Assembly (NCBI RefSeq): GCF_030287405.1
Contig: NZ_JASVVV010000001.1
Coordinates: 310,001 to 374,000 of the forward strand
DNA: 64,000 bases
Direction: 5' to 3'
Source: Halalkalicoccus sp. NIPERK01
GTDB lineage: Archaea; Halobacteriota; Halobacteria; Halobacteriales; Halalkalicoccaceae
Positions 1 through 7,581 of the stretch are shown one piece after another (the stretch's first letter is position 1; each line of letters opens with the position of its first letter). The position numbers were made by a program, and so were the translations under genes. Under the pieces are notes generated by a model. That model saw only the letters and a list, made by a program, of their open reading frames with translations. It ran no database searches and was not told the DNA's origin.

Positions 1-6
1 GTTCCC

Positions 7-156
7 TCACTGTTCGTCGCTCCCCCACCGCCCGTGGACGGGGCCGGACCAGTGCTCACGGACGGTTCTGTCCGGGTTCTCCGGACACATCGGTCGGTGG
101 CCGTGTTCCGCCCGGGCGGTGAGGAACCGTTTGCCGCAGCGATCGCATTCATACAT
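7..156 (-). CDS. Small single zinc-finger protein
   Basis: A 49-residue protein whose N-terminal third holds a zinc-finger-like pattern (CDRCGKRF, then AEHGHRPMC), giving Cys-x2-Cys and His/Cys ligands of C2H2 or C2HC type. The frame stays open upstream, but ATG at 154-156 is chosen because that extension is Arg/Pro-rich and unlike haloarchaeal coding sequence. Small zinc-finger proteins of this sort are common in haloarchaea and mostly of unknown function; binding to nucleic acid or protein is an inference. Confidence 0.6.
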   Translation of the reverse strand: MYECDRCGKRFLTARAEHGHRPMCPENPDRTVREHWSGPVHGRWGSDEQ

Positions 157-746
157 GGATGGTGACGCTGGTTTAAGCCGACCAGCTATCTTACAGTTGA
201 CCAGACGGGACATTGTTATGCTGGGGGAAAAGAAGCCCGGTCGCCGGCTTTCGGCGACCGCGAGCCGTAACCGACGCCTTATCCGTCCGTCCGGAACGCC
301 GCCCGGCTCCGACGGGGTTCCGAAATACGGATCGAACGGGCCGCCCGACGGCGCTAACGACCGATGAAGGGGATGAAACGTCCCGTGGGCCGTACCCCCG
401 AACCGCCGCTCGGTCACGGCCGCTGTCGTGTCACGTCGGCCGTGCACCCCGAGCGATCGCGAGCGGTCTTTCCGTCGTCCTCGAGGTTTACGGACTACAG
501 AGGTCGATACCGCCAACAACTATCGACGGTCCTCTGCTATCGTTGTTCTCTCCATCTCAACCCGACATCGTGTTCTGTAAACCTCACCGATTGTTGCACA
601 AGGCCGGACATTCTTTATATAGTCTACTGGGGATCAACTGAGGTAGACGCCGTCTTGCGATTACTGGAGTGGACAACAGTACACGCTACCCCACTATCTG
701 CTACGACTCGTCGATAAAAGTAGGAGAGCTACTGTGCAGTCAGCGG
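157..746. other. Gene-free stretch with a hairpin and one copy of a direct repeat
   Basis: No convincing gene is seen; open frames here are Arg/Ser/Pro-rich and lack haloarchaeal amino-acid bias. At 238-260 there is a perfect 8-bp stem (CGGTCGCC / GGCGACCG) with a 7-nt loop. Bases 479-578 are one copy of a diverged direct repeat whose partner is at 1665-1763. The part from about 570 to 740 is AT-richer than its surroundings (for example TTTATATAG near 614). Confidence 0.5.
479..578 (+). repeat. Diverged direct repeat, copy 1
   Basis: Aligns almost without gaps to 1665-1763, with about two thirds identity by eye. Shared blocks include GAGGTT..CGGAC, GATACYGCCAA, a run ending CCATCTC and TCGTGTTCTGT. 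The two copies have the same orientation and flank the CHRD-protein gene. No transposase or conserved protein was recognised in it. Possible origins are a decayed insertion-element end or an ancient duplication. Confidence 0.55.
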
Positions 747-1427
747 TTAGATTCTGGGACCTCCGAATCCACCCTCTCCGTCTTTCTTCATATCCTCTTT
801 TTTCGCACGCTTAATCTGCCCGCGAATCTCGCCATCGGGGTTCTTCTTCGTGTGGACGTTTACGTACAGTTCCTTGTTGTCCATCTTCTTGAGGAACTTC
901 TTGAAGTCCTTCTCCTTGAAATCCTCGGCGAAGTCCTCCTTTTTCACGACGCCTTGGGCAAGCACCCCATCAAAGCGCCCGTTCTTCGTTTTTTCCTCTT
1001 CCAGATCGTGCCCGACGACGATCGGACCGTTCTCGCCTTTCTTCCCGAGGTGGATGTGGGCCGCCGTGATGTTGCAGAGGTCCTTGACGTGGATGATGAA
1101 GCGGACCTTCTCGTCGCACTTGTCGACGACGAAGCCGACTGCACCCTTCGCGTCGGTCTTGACCGACGGGACTTCGTTCTTGCCGTCGAGGTGGGCGAAG
1201 TGCGTCAGGAACAGGTGGTCTTTCCCGTCTTTCTCCTTTTTTCCGTCTTCGTTGTAGTCGCCGTCTTTGTTCTCTTCCTTCTCTTTCATGTCGTGGTCTT
1301 TTTCAGTACTGTCGTGCGCACCCGCGCTTCCGACCGCGCTCATGCCGAGGCCGGTGGTACCGAGCAGGGCTCCAGTACGAGCGAGGTACGTTCGCCGAGT
1401 GCTGTGCCGGTCTGGGTCGTGTGGCAT
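747..1427 (-). CDS. Exported CHRD-domain protein, lysine-rich
   Basis: A 226-residue protein with a twin-arginine-like N-terminus (STRRTYLARTGALLG, then an Ala/Gly-rich hydrophobic stretch), a charged Lys/Asp/Glu linker and a CHRD domain. The domain shows HIHVKDLCNITAAHIHLG and ends in ELYVNVHTKKNPDGEIRGQI, the usual CHRD finish. CHRD domains occur in secreted proteins across life; their biochemical role is poorly defined. The start at 1425-1427 is chosen so the signal begins close to the twin Arg. By hand count about 34 of 226 residues are Lys, far above the neighbouring haloarchaeal proteins, and codon use is more AT-rich, suggesting recent acquisition or relaxed adaptation. The gene lies between two diverged direct repeats. 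Confidence 0.75.
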   Translation of the reverse strand: MPHDPDRHSTRRTYLARTGALLGTTGLGMSAVGSAGAHDSTEKDHDMKEKEENKDGDYNEDGKKEKDGKDHLFLTHFAHLDGKNEVPSVKTDAKGAVGFVVDKCDEKVRFIIHVKDLCNITAAHIHLGKKGENGPIVVGHDLEEEKTKNGRFDGVLAQGVVKKEDFAEDFKEKDFKKFLKKMDNKELYVNVHTKKNPDGEIRGQIKRAKKEDMKKDGEGGFGGPRI

Positions 1428-1764
1428 AGCCAACAAGATGATTGTCGGACGTGTCAATCAGTATGGAGTCCATATGGGTTGTAAGAAGCCACAAATGAAG
1501 GCCTCAAATCAGTCGTACAGCGGGCTACTCCGCGTTTTCCCTCCCGGTGCTCTGTGCTGTTTTACATGAATACGTCTATCGGCAGTAGCACGGACGGACG
1601 GAAATTGGGCTGTTGCCGGCGAACAAAGCGACCGACGTTCATATTTCTCACGACCGACAGGAGTCGTTGAGGTTCGCGGACGACGACGGTTGATACTGCC
1701 AATGAGGGTTCGATGTTCCGTACTAGCGGCGTCCTCCCCATCTCGGACCGCGTCGTGTTCTGTC
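1428..1764. other. Gene-free stretch between CHRD gene and glpR
   Basis: No gene supported. It presumably contains the CHRD promoter on its left and the 3' end of the glpR transcript on its right. Bases 1665-1763 are the second direct-repeat copy, ending just before the glpR stop codon. Confidence 0.5.
1665..1763 (+). repeat. Diverged direct repeat, copy 2
   Basis: Partner of 479-578 in the same orientation. It abuts the 3' end of glpR, so if it is mobile-element debris the insertion point was a gene terminus. Confidence 0.55.
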
Positions 1765-2529
1765 TCACCCTAGCCCGTCGACCAGTTCCACGCCGGCCGC
1801 CTCGAACGGTTCGCGGCTCTCGGAGGGGACCCGCACGTCCGTGTAGAACGCGTCGACGTCCCCGAGGCGGGCGAACCGGATGAAGCTCCGTTCGCCGAGT
1901 TTCGAGCCGTCGGCGACCAACACCGTGCGCTGTGCCTTCCCGATCATCAGCTCCTTCAGCCTCGCCTCGTCCTCGTTCGGCGTCGTCAGCCCCGTCTCGG
2001 TGTCGATCGCGTTCGTCCCGAGAAACAGGAGGTCGAACGTCATCCGGTCCATGAACCGCTCGGCGCTGGGGCCGACGAGCGCGCGCGTCGGGCGTCGAAG
2101 CGAGCCGCCGGTGAGCTTCACGTCCACGTCCTCCTCGCCGATCTCGAGGGCCAGAAGCGGCGAGTTCGTGACGGCGACGAACGGCTCGTCGGTCGGTGCG
2201 CGCTTTACGACCTCCATCGTCGTGGATCCCGAGTCGAAAAAGACCACCTGGTTCGCCTGGATCTCCTCGACTGCGGCCTCCGCGATCGCCTCCTTGGCCT
2301 CCAGGTTCTGCACCTCCTTTTGTCCGTACGTCTCCTCCCGACCGATCGCGCTCGCGGGAACGGCCCCGCCGTGGGAGCGTTCGATCAGCCGCTTGTCCGA
2401 CAGCGTGCGCAGGTCCCGGCGGATGGTCGCCTTCGAGCAGTTCATCTCCTCCGCGAGTTCCTCGACCGAACACTCCCCGCGCTCGGAGACGACGTCGACG
2501 ATGCGGCGCTGGCGGGCTGCAGGCAGCAT
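1765..2529 (-). CDS. glpR: DeoR-family transcriptional regulator GlpR
   Basis: A 254-residue DeoR-type regulator. The N-terminal winged helix (about residues 1-55, with CSVEELAEEMNCSKATIRRDL as recognition region) is followed by a sugar-phosphate-isomerase-like effector domain (FFDSGSTTMEV, LTGGSLRRPTRALVGPSAE, LFLGTNAIDTETGLTTPNEDEA). In Haloferax volcanii GlpR represses fructose and glucose kinase genes and the fructose PTS; the divergent position next to pfkB-ptfC matches that role. ATG 2527-2529 puts the helix-turn-helix at the N-terminus. A TATA-like GTATAAAT at 2567-2574, read on the minus strand, would serve it. Confidence 0.9.
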   Translation of the reverse strand: MLPAARQRRIVDVVSERGECSVEELAEEMNCSKATIRRDLRTLSDKRLIERSHGGAVPASAIGREETYGQKEVQNLEAKEAIAEAAVEEIQANQVVFFDSGSTTMEVVKRAPTDEPFVAVTNSPLLALEIGEEDVDVKLTGGSLRRPTRALVGPSAERFMDRMTFDLLFLGTNAIDTETGLTTPNEDEARLKELMIGKAQRTVLVADGSKLGERSFIRFARLGDVDAFYTDVRVPSESREPFEAAGVELVDGLG

Positions 2530-2591
2530 GGTCGTCCACACACCGGCATGATTGATAACTGTTTGCGTATAAATTCAGGAATAACAATCAA

Positions 2592-2617
2592 AAACGATCG
2601 TATTAGGAATCGTTTAG
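2592..2617 (+). promoter_or_regulatory. Inverted repeat and motif upstream of pfkB, candidate GlpR or activator site
   Basis: AAACGAT (2592-2598) and ATCGTTT (2609-2615) form a perfect 7-bp inverted repeat with a 10-bp spacer. The block from 2596 (GATCGTATTAGGAATCG) also resembles the block at 3762 before ptfC (GATCATATTCGAAAACG). Sharing between two promoters expected to be co-regulated by GlpR suggests an operator or activator site. About 165 nt separate this site from the pfkB start; that leader also contains a CTCCGC/GCGGAG stem. Confidence 0.5.
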
Positions 2618-2783
2618 TCGCTACTGCTGCACAGATACGATCGATGCTGCTACGGAGGAACGCACCCCGCGGGGCGGTCGGCGGTCTCCGCTGTCGGTGG
2701 CGGAGAGGGTTCGTCGATCGAATGGCCGGGGCATCCATCGAGAGGACCGCTCCCCGCCGATCCCGACGGGGAGGACACCACCC

Positions 2784-3704
2784 ATGATCCTGACAGTCAC
2801 GCTCAACCCGGCCGTCGATCACACGCTCGAACTCGACGAGGCGCTCGTCCCCGCCTCCGTGGCCCGGACGGACGCCGCGACGTTCGACCCCGGCGGGAAG
2901 GGGATCAACGTCTCGAAGTACCTCGTCGGACTGGGGACCGAAACGCTCGCGACGGGCCTCGTCGGCGGCTTTCTCGGCCGGTTCCTGACGGCCGAACTGG
3001 CCGATCGGGGGATCCCGGACGACTTCGTCGAGATCGGCGACGGGACCCGCCTCAACACGACGATCCTGACGCCCGAGGCCGAGTACAAGATCAACCACGG
3101 TGGACCGACCGTCGGCGACGACGCGATCGAAACGATCGTCGAGACGATACGCCGGTACGACCCGAAGACGGTCGTCGTCGCGGGGAGCCTCCCGCCGGGG
3201 CTCGACGCCGGGGCCATCGACGAGGTCGCGGCGGCGGGGCCGTGGGGGACCGTCGTTGACGTCGAGGGCCGCCTTCTGTCCGAACTCGACGCCGAGTACG
3301 CCCTCTGTAAACCCAACCGTGCGGAGCTCGCGGCGGCGACGGGCGAGGCGACGACGACCGTCGAGGACTGCGTCTCGGCCGCCCGAAACCTTCGAGAGCG
3401 GGGGTTCGACCGCGTCGTCGCCTCGCTCGGCGCGGACGGTGCGATCCTGGTGACCGAGGAACGAAGCCTCCACGTTCCGGCGCTCGACGTCGACGTGGCC
3501 GACACGGTCGGCACCGGCGACGCGCTTCTGGCGGGCGTGCTCTCCGAGCGCCACCGCGGCGGATCCGACGAGGACGCCCTTTGTGCCGGCGTCGCGGTCG
3601 CCACGCGGGTGGTCGCCGTCCCCGGAACCGGCGTTCCGTCGTTCGACGGCGTGCTCTCGGATCTCGACGACCGGCCCGTCACCGTCTACCGGCCGACCGG
3701 GTAG
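2784..3704 (+). CDS. pfkB: 1-phosphofructokinase
   Basis: A 306-residue ribokinase/PfkB-family kinase that phosphorylates fructose-1-phosphate, the PTS product, to fructose-1,6-bisphosphate. It begins with the family-typical MILTVTLNPAVDHT. It carries signature 1 (GGKGINVSKYL, about residues 37-47) and signature 2 (DTVGTGDALLAGVL, from residue 240), with Asp246 as expected catalytic base. The frame is open further upstream, but the conserved N-terminus fixes the start at 2784. It is divergent from glpR and 96 nt before ptfC. Confidence 0.93.
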   Translation: MILTVTLNPAVDHTLELDEALVPASVARTDAATFDPGGKGINVSKYLVGLGTETLATGLVGGFLGRFLTAELADRGIPDDFVEIGDGTRLNTTILTPEAEYKINHGGPTVGDDAIETIVETIRRYDPKTVVVAGSLPPGLDAGAIDEVAAAGPWGTVVDVEGRLLSELDAEYALCKPNRAELAAATGEATTTVEDCVSAARNLRERGFDRVVASLGADGAILVTEERSLHVPALDVDVADTVGTGDALLAGVLSERHRGGSDEDALCAGVAVATRVVAVPGTGVPSFDGVLSDLDDRPVTVYRPTG

Positions 3705-3761
3705 CCGATCCGACGCCAGTCTGCACGCGAGGAAATTATTTCCTAACTAATACTCGGAAAT

Positions 3762-3783
3762 GATCATATTCGAAAACGCTTTT
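3762..3783 (+). promoter_or_regulatory. Candidate regulatory site upstream of ptfC
   Basis: GATCATATTCGAAAACGCTT resembles the block upstream of pfkB (2596-2615) at most positions. It overlaps the perfect 8-bp palindrome ATGATCAT (3760-3767) and follows another inverted repeat, GGAAATTATTTCC (3731-3743). It lies 18-40 nt before the ptfC start, over the expected core promoter, as fits repression or activation. Confidence 0.5.
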
Positions 3784-3800
3784 GAACATTAGTATGAACG

Positions 3801-4952
3801 ATGGTGATGGATATGGCAACGGATACTGCAACGCTGGAGGAGGGTGCCCGGACGCACCTCACCTCCGTCAAGGAACACCTCATGACGGGGGTGTCGTTCA
3901 TGATCCCGTTCGTGACGATCGGCGGGATCTTCCTCGCGATCGGGTTCGCGCTCGGCGACACCGAACGGGTGTTCGAGCAGACGGGGACGGTCGGGTGGTA
4001 CTTCGCACAGATCGGCTCGCTCGGGCTGACGCTGATGATCCCCGTACTAGGGGGGTATATCGCGTACGCGATGGCGGATCGGCCCGGCCTCGCGCCGGGG
4101 TTCGTCCTCTCGTACGCGATCCAGCAGGAGCCGATCATCGCGGCCGCCGGCCAGCTCGTCGGCTTCGACGCCCAGGGCGCGGTCGCCGGCTTCCTGGGCG
4201 CGATCGTCGCCGGCTTGCTCGCGGGCTTCGTCGCGCGCTGGCTGAAAGGGCGGAACGTCCCCGGCTTCATCGAGCCGATGATGCCGGTGTTGATCATCCC
4301 CGTCGTGACGACGCTCGTGCTCGCGCCGGTCGTCATCGTCGGCCTCGGGGTTCCGATCGCGCTCGTCGACAGCGCGCTGACGGCGTTCCTCTCCGGGCTG
4401 GAGGGTGCGAACGCGCTGTTGCTCGGGGCGATCCTCGGGGCGATGATGGCCACCGACATGGGCGGGCCGATCAACAAGGTGGCGTACGTCTTCGGAACGG
4501 TGCTGGTCGCCGATCAGATCTACGGGCCGATGGCGGCGGTGATGATCGCCGGCATGACCCCGCCGCTGGGGCTGGCGCTCTCGAACTTCATCGCCCCCCA
4601 GAAGTACCCCGCCGAGATGTACGAGAACGCGAAGGCCGCCGTCCCGCTGGGACTGGCGTTCATCACCGAGGGGGCGATTCCCTACGCCGCGGCCGATCCC
4701 CTTCGCGTGATCCCGAGCGCCATCGCGGGCAGCGCAGTCGCCGGGGCGGCCGCGCTCTCGCTGGGCGTGACGATGCCCGCCCCCCACGGCGGGATATTCG
4801 TCGTCTTCCTCTCGAGCAGCGTCCTCCTGTTTCTGGCCTGTATCCTCCTCGGGACGGTCGTCACCGCCACGATCGCCACGCTGCTGAAAGAGGACTTCGA
4901 GAAGACCGTCGGATCGACCGAGACGCAAACCGTAACCCGGACCACCGACTAA
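3801..4952 (+). CDS. ptfC: Fructose PTS permease, EIIC component
   Basis: A 383-residue polytopic membrane protein, the sugar-translocating EIIC of the fructose PTS. Family marks include ATDMGGPINKVAYVFGT in the middle and FITEGAIPYAAADP near residue 280, both typical of fructose-family IIC. About nine to ten hydrophobic segments are visible. In bacterial FruA the IIB and IIC domains are usually fused; here they are separate genes, as in other haloarchaea. It starts at ATG 3801 (a nearby in-frame ATG at 3807 is possible). ptfA follows after 7 nt. Confidence 0.92.
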   Translation: MVMDMATDTATLEEGARTHLTSVKEHLMTGVSFMIPFVTIGGIFLAIGFALGDTERVFEQTGTVGWYFAQIGSLGLTLMIPVLGGYIAYAMADRPGLAPGFVLSYAIQQEPIIAAAGQLVGFDAQGAVAGFLGAIVAGLLAGFVARWLKGRNVPGFIEPMMPVLIIPVVTTLVLAPVVIVGLGVPIALVDSALTAFLSGLEGANALLLGAILGAMMATDMGGPINKVAYVFGTVLVADQIYGPMAAVMIAGMTPPLGLALSNFIAPQKYPAEMYENAKAAVPLGLAFITEGAIPYAAADPLRVIPSAIAGSAVAGAAALSLGVTMPAPHGGIFVVFLSSSVLLFLACILLGTVVTATIATLLKEDFEKTVGSTETQTVTRTTD

Positions 4953-4959
4953 CACGATC

Positions 4960-5436
4960 ATGAGTTCGACCATCACACGCGAGGACGTCGATGACCTCCT
5001 CTCCGAGGAACAGATCTCGCTCGAGGAGCCACCCGCCGAGAAGGACGACTGTATCGAGTACCTGCTCGATCTCGTGGTGGAGACGGGCCGCGTCTCGGAT
5101 CGGGAACGGGCGCTCGATGCGCTGTTGGCCCGCGAGGAACAGACCACGACCGGCGTCGGGATGGGGATCGGGATCCCCCACGCCCAGACCGACGCCGTCG
5201 AGCGCCCGTCGCTGGCCTTCACGCGCTCGTCGGCCGGCGTCGACTTCGGGTCGATGGACGACGAGCCCGCGAAACTGCTCTTCCTGATTCTCGTCCCCGC
5301 CTCGGGCGGCGAGGACCACCTCGAGATCCTGAGCGCGCTCTCGCGGGCGCTGATGCACGAGGAGGTCCGCGACGGGCTCTACGCCGCCGAGACTCCCGCG
5401 GATGTCCAATCGGTCCTCGAGGAGGCGGTCGCATGA
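4960..5436 (+). CDS. ptfA: Fructose PTS EIIA component
   Basis: A 158-residue cytosolic phosphocarrier of the fructose/mannitol IIA family, passing phosphate from HPr to EIIB. The phosphorylated histidine is His74 in GIGIPHAQTDAV; LLFLILVPASGGEDHLEILSALSRAL is the second conserved block. The stop codon overlaps the start of a repeat-built small ORF by four bases (ATGA at 5433-5436). Confidence 0.93.
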   Translation: MSSTITREDVDDLLSEEQISLEEPPAEKDDCIEYLLDLVVETGRVSDRERALDALLAREEQTTTGVGMGIGIPHAQTDAVERPSLAFTRSSAGVDFGSMDDEPAKLLFLILVPASGGEDHLEILSALSRALMHEEVRDGLYAAETPADVQSVLEEAVA

Positions 5437-5602
5437 GTGAGCGTAAGCGAACGAATGCGAATACGCTGAAACTCCGATTCAGCGGTGGTCGCGTGAACGA
5501 AGTGAGCGCGACTACGCCGGATCGAAGATTCGGAGGTGGTCGCATGAGTGAACGAAGTGAGCGAATGCGAGTAGGCCGGAACGGAGTTTCGGAGGTAGTC
5601 GC
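5433..5602 (+). repeat. Tandem ~51-60-bp units ending in SD plus RTGA
   Basis: Three unit boundaries (GTCGCATGA at 5429, GTCGCGTGA at 5489, GTCGCATGA at 5540) precede the true ptfH site (GTCGCATGA at 5599). Most are led by a GGAGGT-like Shine-Dalgarno sequence. The internal block GTGAACGAAGTGAGCG recurs with small changes. Hairpin sequences differ between units while pairing is kept, allowing G-U pairs. Confidence 0.65.
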
Positions 5603-5606
5603 ATGA
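5433..5606 (+). CDS. Bridging small ORF built from tandem start-site units
   Basis: A 57-codon frame that starts in an ATGA overlap with the ptfA stop and ends in an ATGA overlap with the ptfH start, so ribosomes could pass without a break. It is built of three units, each opening with gtcgcRTGA (5433, 5493 and 5544, all in one frame) and containing a short hairpin. The hairpins are CGCTGAA/TTCAGCG at 5464-5484, CCGGATC/GATTCGG at 5517-5533 and CCGGAAC/GTTTCGG at 5576-5592. The product is Arg/Ser/Glu-rich (for example MSERSERMRVGRN) with no recognised domain. Removing 5433-5602 would restore a direct ATGA overlap of ptfA with ptfH, so the insert looks like an expanded junction. Whether a stable peptide is made is unknown. 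Confidence 0.5.
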   Translation: MSERKRTNANTLKLRFSGGRVNEVSATTPDRRFGGGRMSERSERMRVGRNGVSEVVA

Positions 5607-5890
5607 GCGAGACCCACGAGCGGACCGTCGAGATCGTCCCCGAGGCCGGCTTGCACGCCCGTCCCGCCGCGAAGTTCGTCGAGACGGCGAACGAACACGA
5701 CGCGACGGTACGGATCGGGGAGGCCGGGGCCGACGACGATAACCTCATCGACGCCGGCAGCATGATCGCGGTGACGAGCCTCGGGGTCAAGCAGGGCGAG
5801 CGCCTCCGGATCGTCGCCGAGGGCGAGGATAGCGAGGAGGCCCTCGACGCCCTCGAGAGGGTGCTCTCGACGCCCGAAGGCGAGTCATGA
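5603..5890 (+). CDS. ptfH: PTS phosphocarrier protein HPr
   Basis: A 95-residue HPr. The phosphorylated residue is His18 in EAGLHARPAAKFVETA. The usual Ser46 region reads NLIDAGSMIAVTSLGVKQGE, and no HPr kinase is seen nearby. It takes phosphate from EI (ptfI) and hands it to EIIA. Its stop overlaps the ptfI start (ATGA at 5887-5890). Confidence 0.94.
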   Translation: MSETHERTVEIVPEAGLHARPAAKFVETANEHDATVRIGEAGADDDNLIDAGSMIAVTSLGVKQGERLRIVAEGEDSEEALDALERVLSTPEGES

Positions 5891-7581
5891 GCGAGCGCGT
5901 CATCGAGGGAATCGGCGCGACCCCTCGAACCGGCGTGGGAAGCGTCGTCTGGTACCGGCCGGCCGAAACCGGGGCCGAGGAATCCGAGGAGCCGGTCCCG
6001 GAGTCCGACCGCGAGTCGGAACAAGAACGCTTCGAGGCCGCCCGCGAGCGCGCCCGCGAGGAACTCGAATCCGAGCGCGAGCGGACCGCCGAACGCGTCG
6101 GCGAGGAGGAGGCGGCGGTCTTCGACGCCCACCGCCAGTTCCTCGACGACCCGCAGATCGAGGAGGAGGTCACCGAGTCCATCGGGGAGGGGGCTCCTGC
6201 GGCGAGTGCCGTCCGGGAGGCCTTCGCCGACCCCATCACGCAGTTCGAGGGGATGGACGGGCGGATGGCCGAGCGCGCCGACGACCTGCGGGACGTGCGC
6301 GACCGGCTCGTCCGCCTGCTCGTCGGCGGCGAGCGGGTCGACCTCGCCGAGCTCCCCGAAGGATCAATCCTGCTGGCCGAACGGCTCACGCCCAGCGACA
6401 CCGCCCAACTCGACCCCGAGCGCGTGGCCGGCTTCGCGACCAGCACTGGGGGCCGGACCTCGCACGCCGCCATCTTCGCCCGTTCGCTCGCCATTCCGGC
6501 GGTCCTCGGGGTCGGCACCGACCTCGAATCGATCGATGAGGGCGAGCGGATCGTCGTCGACGGCGACGAGGGTATCGTCGTCGCCGACCCGACCGACGAA
6601 CGGGTGGCTTCGGCCCGTCGCGACACCGCCGACGAGGTGATCGACGGGCGGGTCGCGACGGTCGACGGCCGGGGGATCGAGGTCGCCGCGAACGTCGGCC
6701 GGGCCGCCGATCTGGAGGGGGCCCTCACGCAGGGCGCCGACGGGATCGGGCTCTACCGGACGGAGTTCCTCTTTCTCGACCGCGAGGAGCCCCCCGCGGA
6801 GGCAGAACAGTACGAGCGCTACGTCGAGGCCCTCGAAGCCTTCCCGGATGGTCGGGTCGTGGTCCGAACGCTCGACATCGGCGGCGACAAGCGGATCCCG
6901 TACCTCGACCTGCCCGACGAGGAGAACCCCTTCCTCGGCGAGCGGGGGATCCGCCGGTCGCTGAGTTCGGATGAAGAACTCTTCGAGACCCAACTCCGTG
7001 CGCTGCTTCGGGCCGGAGCGGCAGAGGGCGACCTGGCCGTGATGTTCCCGCTGGTCTCGACCGTCGAGGAACTCGACGCCGCTCTCGACCGGGTCGAGGA
7101 AGTCGCCGACTCGCTGGAGGCGGAGGGTCTGGAGTACGCGACCCCCGAACTCGGGGTCATGATCGAGACGCCGGGGGCAGTGTTCATGGCCGAGGAACTC
7201 GCTTCCCGCGTCGACTTCCTCAGCATCGGGACGAACGACCTCGCACAGTACGTCATGGCCGCCGCCCGCGAGAACGAGCGGGTGGCGGACCTCCACGACC
7301 CGCTTCACCCGCCCGTGTTGCGGGCGATCCGTCGGAGCGTCGAGGCCGCCCACGAGAACGACGCGTGGATCGGGATGTGCGGCGAGATGGCCGGCGACCC
7401 CGACCTGACCGAACTGTTGGTCGGACTGGGCCTCGACGAACTCAGCATGAGCGCGGTCACCATCCCCGCGGTCAAGGCCAACGTCGAGGGGATCGAGACC
7501 GAGAGCGCGGGCGACCTCGCGTCGCGAGCACTGACCACAGCTACAAGAACCGACGTCACGAACCTACTCACCGACCAATGA
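5887..7581 (+). CDS. ptfI: PTS enzyme I (PEP-protein phosphotransferase)
   Basis: A 564-residue enzyme that autophosphorylates from phosphoenolpyruvate and phosphorylates HPr. The active His193 lies in STGGRTSHAAIFARSL. The C-terminal PEP-binding barrel shows GIGLYRTEFLFL, VRTLDIGGDK, VMIETPGAVF and GMCGEMAGDP (Cys498). Residues about 25-80 form the acidic/basic helical HPr-binding region. It overlaps ptfH upstream and ptfB downstream by four bases each. Confidence 0.95.
   Translation: MSERVIEGIGATPRTGVGSVVWYRPAETGAEESEEPVPESDRESEQERFEAARERAREELESERERTAERVGEEEAAVFDAHRQFLDDPQIEEEVTESIGEGAPAASAVREAFADPITQFEGMDGRMAERADDLRDVRDRLVRLLVGGERVDLAELPEGSILLAERLTPSDTAQLDPERVAGFATSTGGRTSHAAIFARSLAIPAVLGVGTDLESIDEGERIVVDGDEGIVVADPTDERVASARRDTADEVIDGRVATVDGRGIEVAANVGRAADLEGALTQGADGIGLYRTEFLFLDREEPPAEAEQYERYVEALEAFPDGRVVVRTLDIGGDKRIPYLDLPDEENPFLGERGIRRSLSSDEELFETQLRALLRAGAAEGDLAVMFPLVSTVEELDAALDRVEEVADSLEAEGLEYATPELGVMIETPGAVFMAEELASRVDFLSIGTNDLAQYVMAAARENERVADLHDPLHPPVLRAIRRSVEAAHENDAWIGMCGEMAGDPDLTELLVGLGLDELSMSAVTIPAVKANVEGIETESAGDLASRALTTATRTDVTNLLTDQ

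Noticed and set aside
157-519. Longer start for the first zinc-finger protein giving 170 residues
   Set aside because: The extra 121 residues are Arg/Pro/Ser-rich and cover a direct-repeat copy; the zinc finger begins at the chosen ATG.
2697-2783. Upstream GTG start extending 1-phosphofructokinase by 29 residues
   Set aside because: The PfkB family N-terminus MILTVTLNPA is conserved and ATG 2784 fits it exactly.
3731-3743. GGAAATTATTTCC as a transcription terminator of pfkB
   Set aside because: Stem is only 5 bp with no T-tract after it; an operator or chance AT-rich palindrome is more likely.
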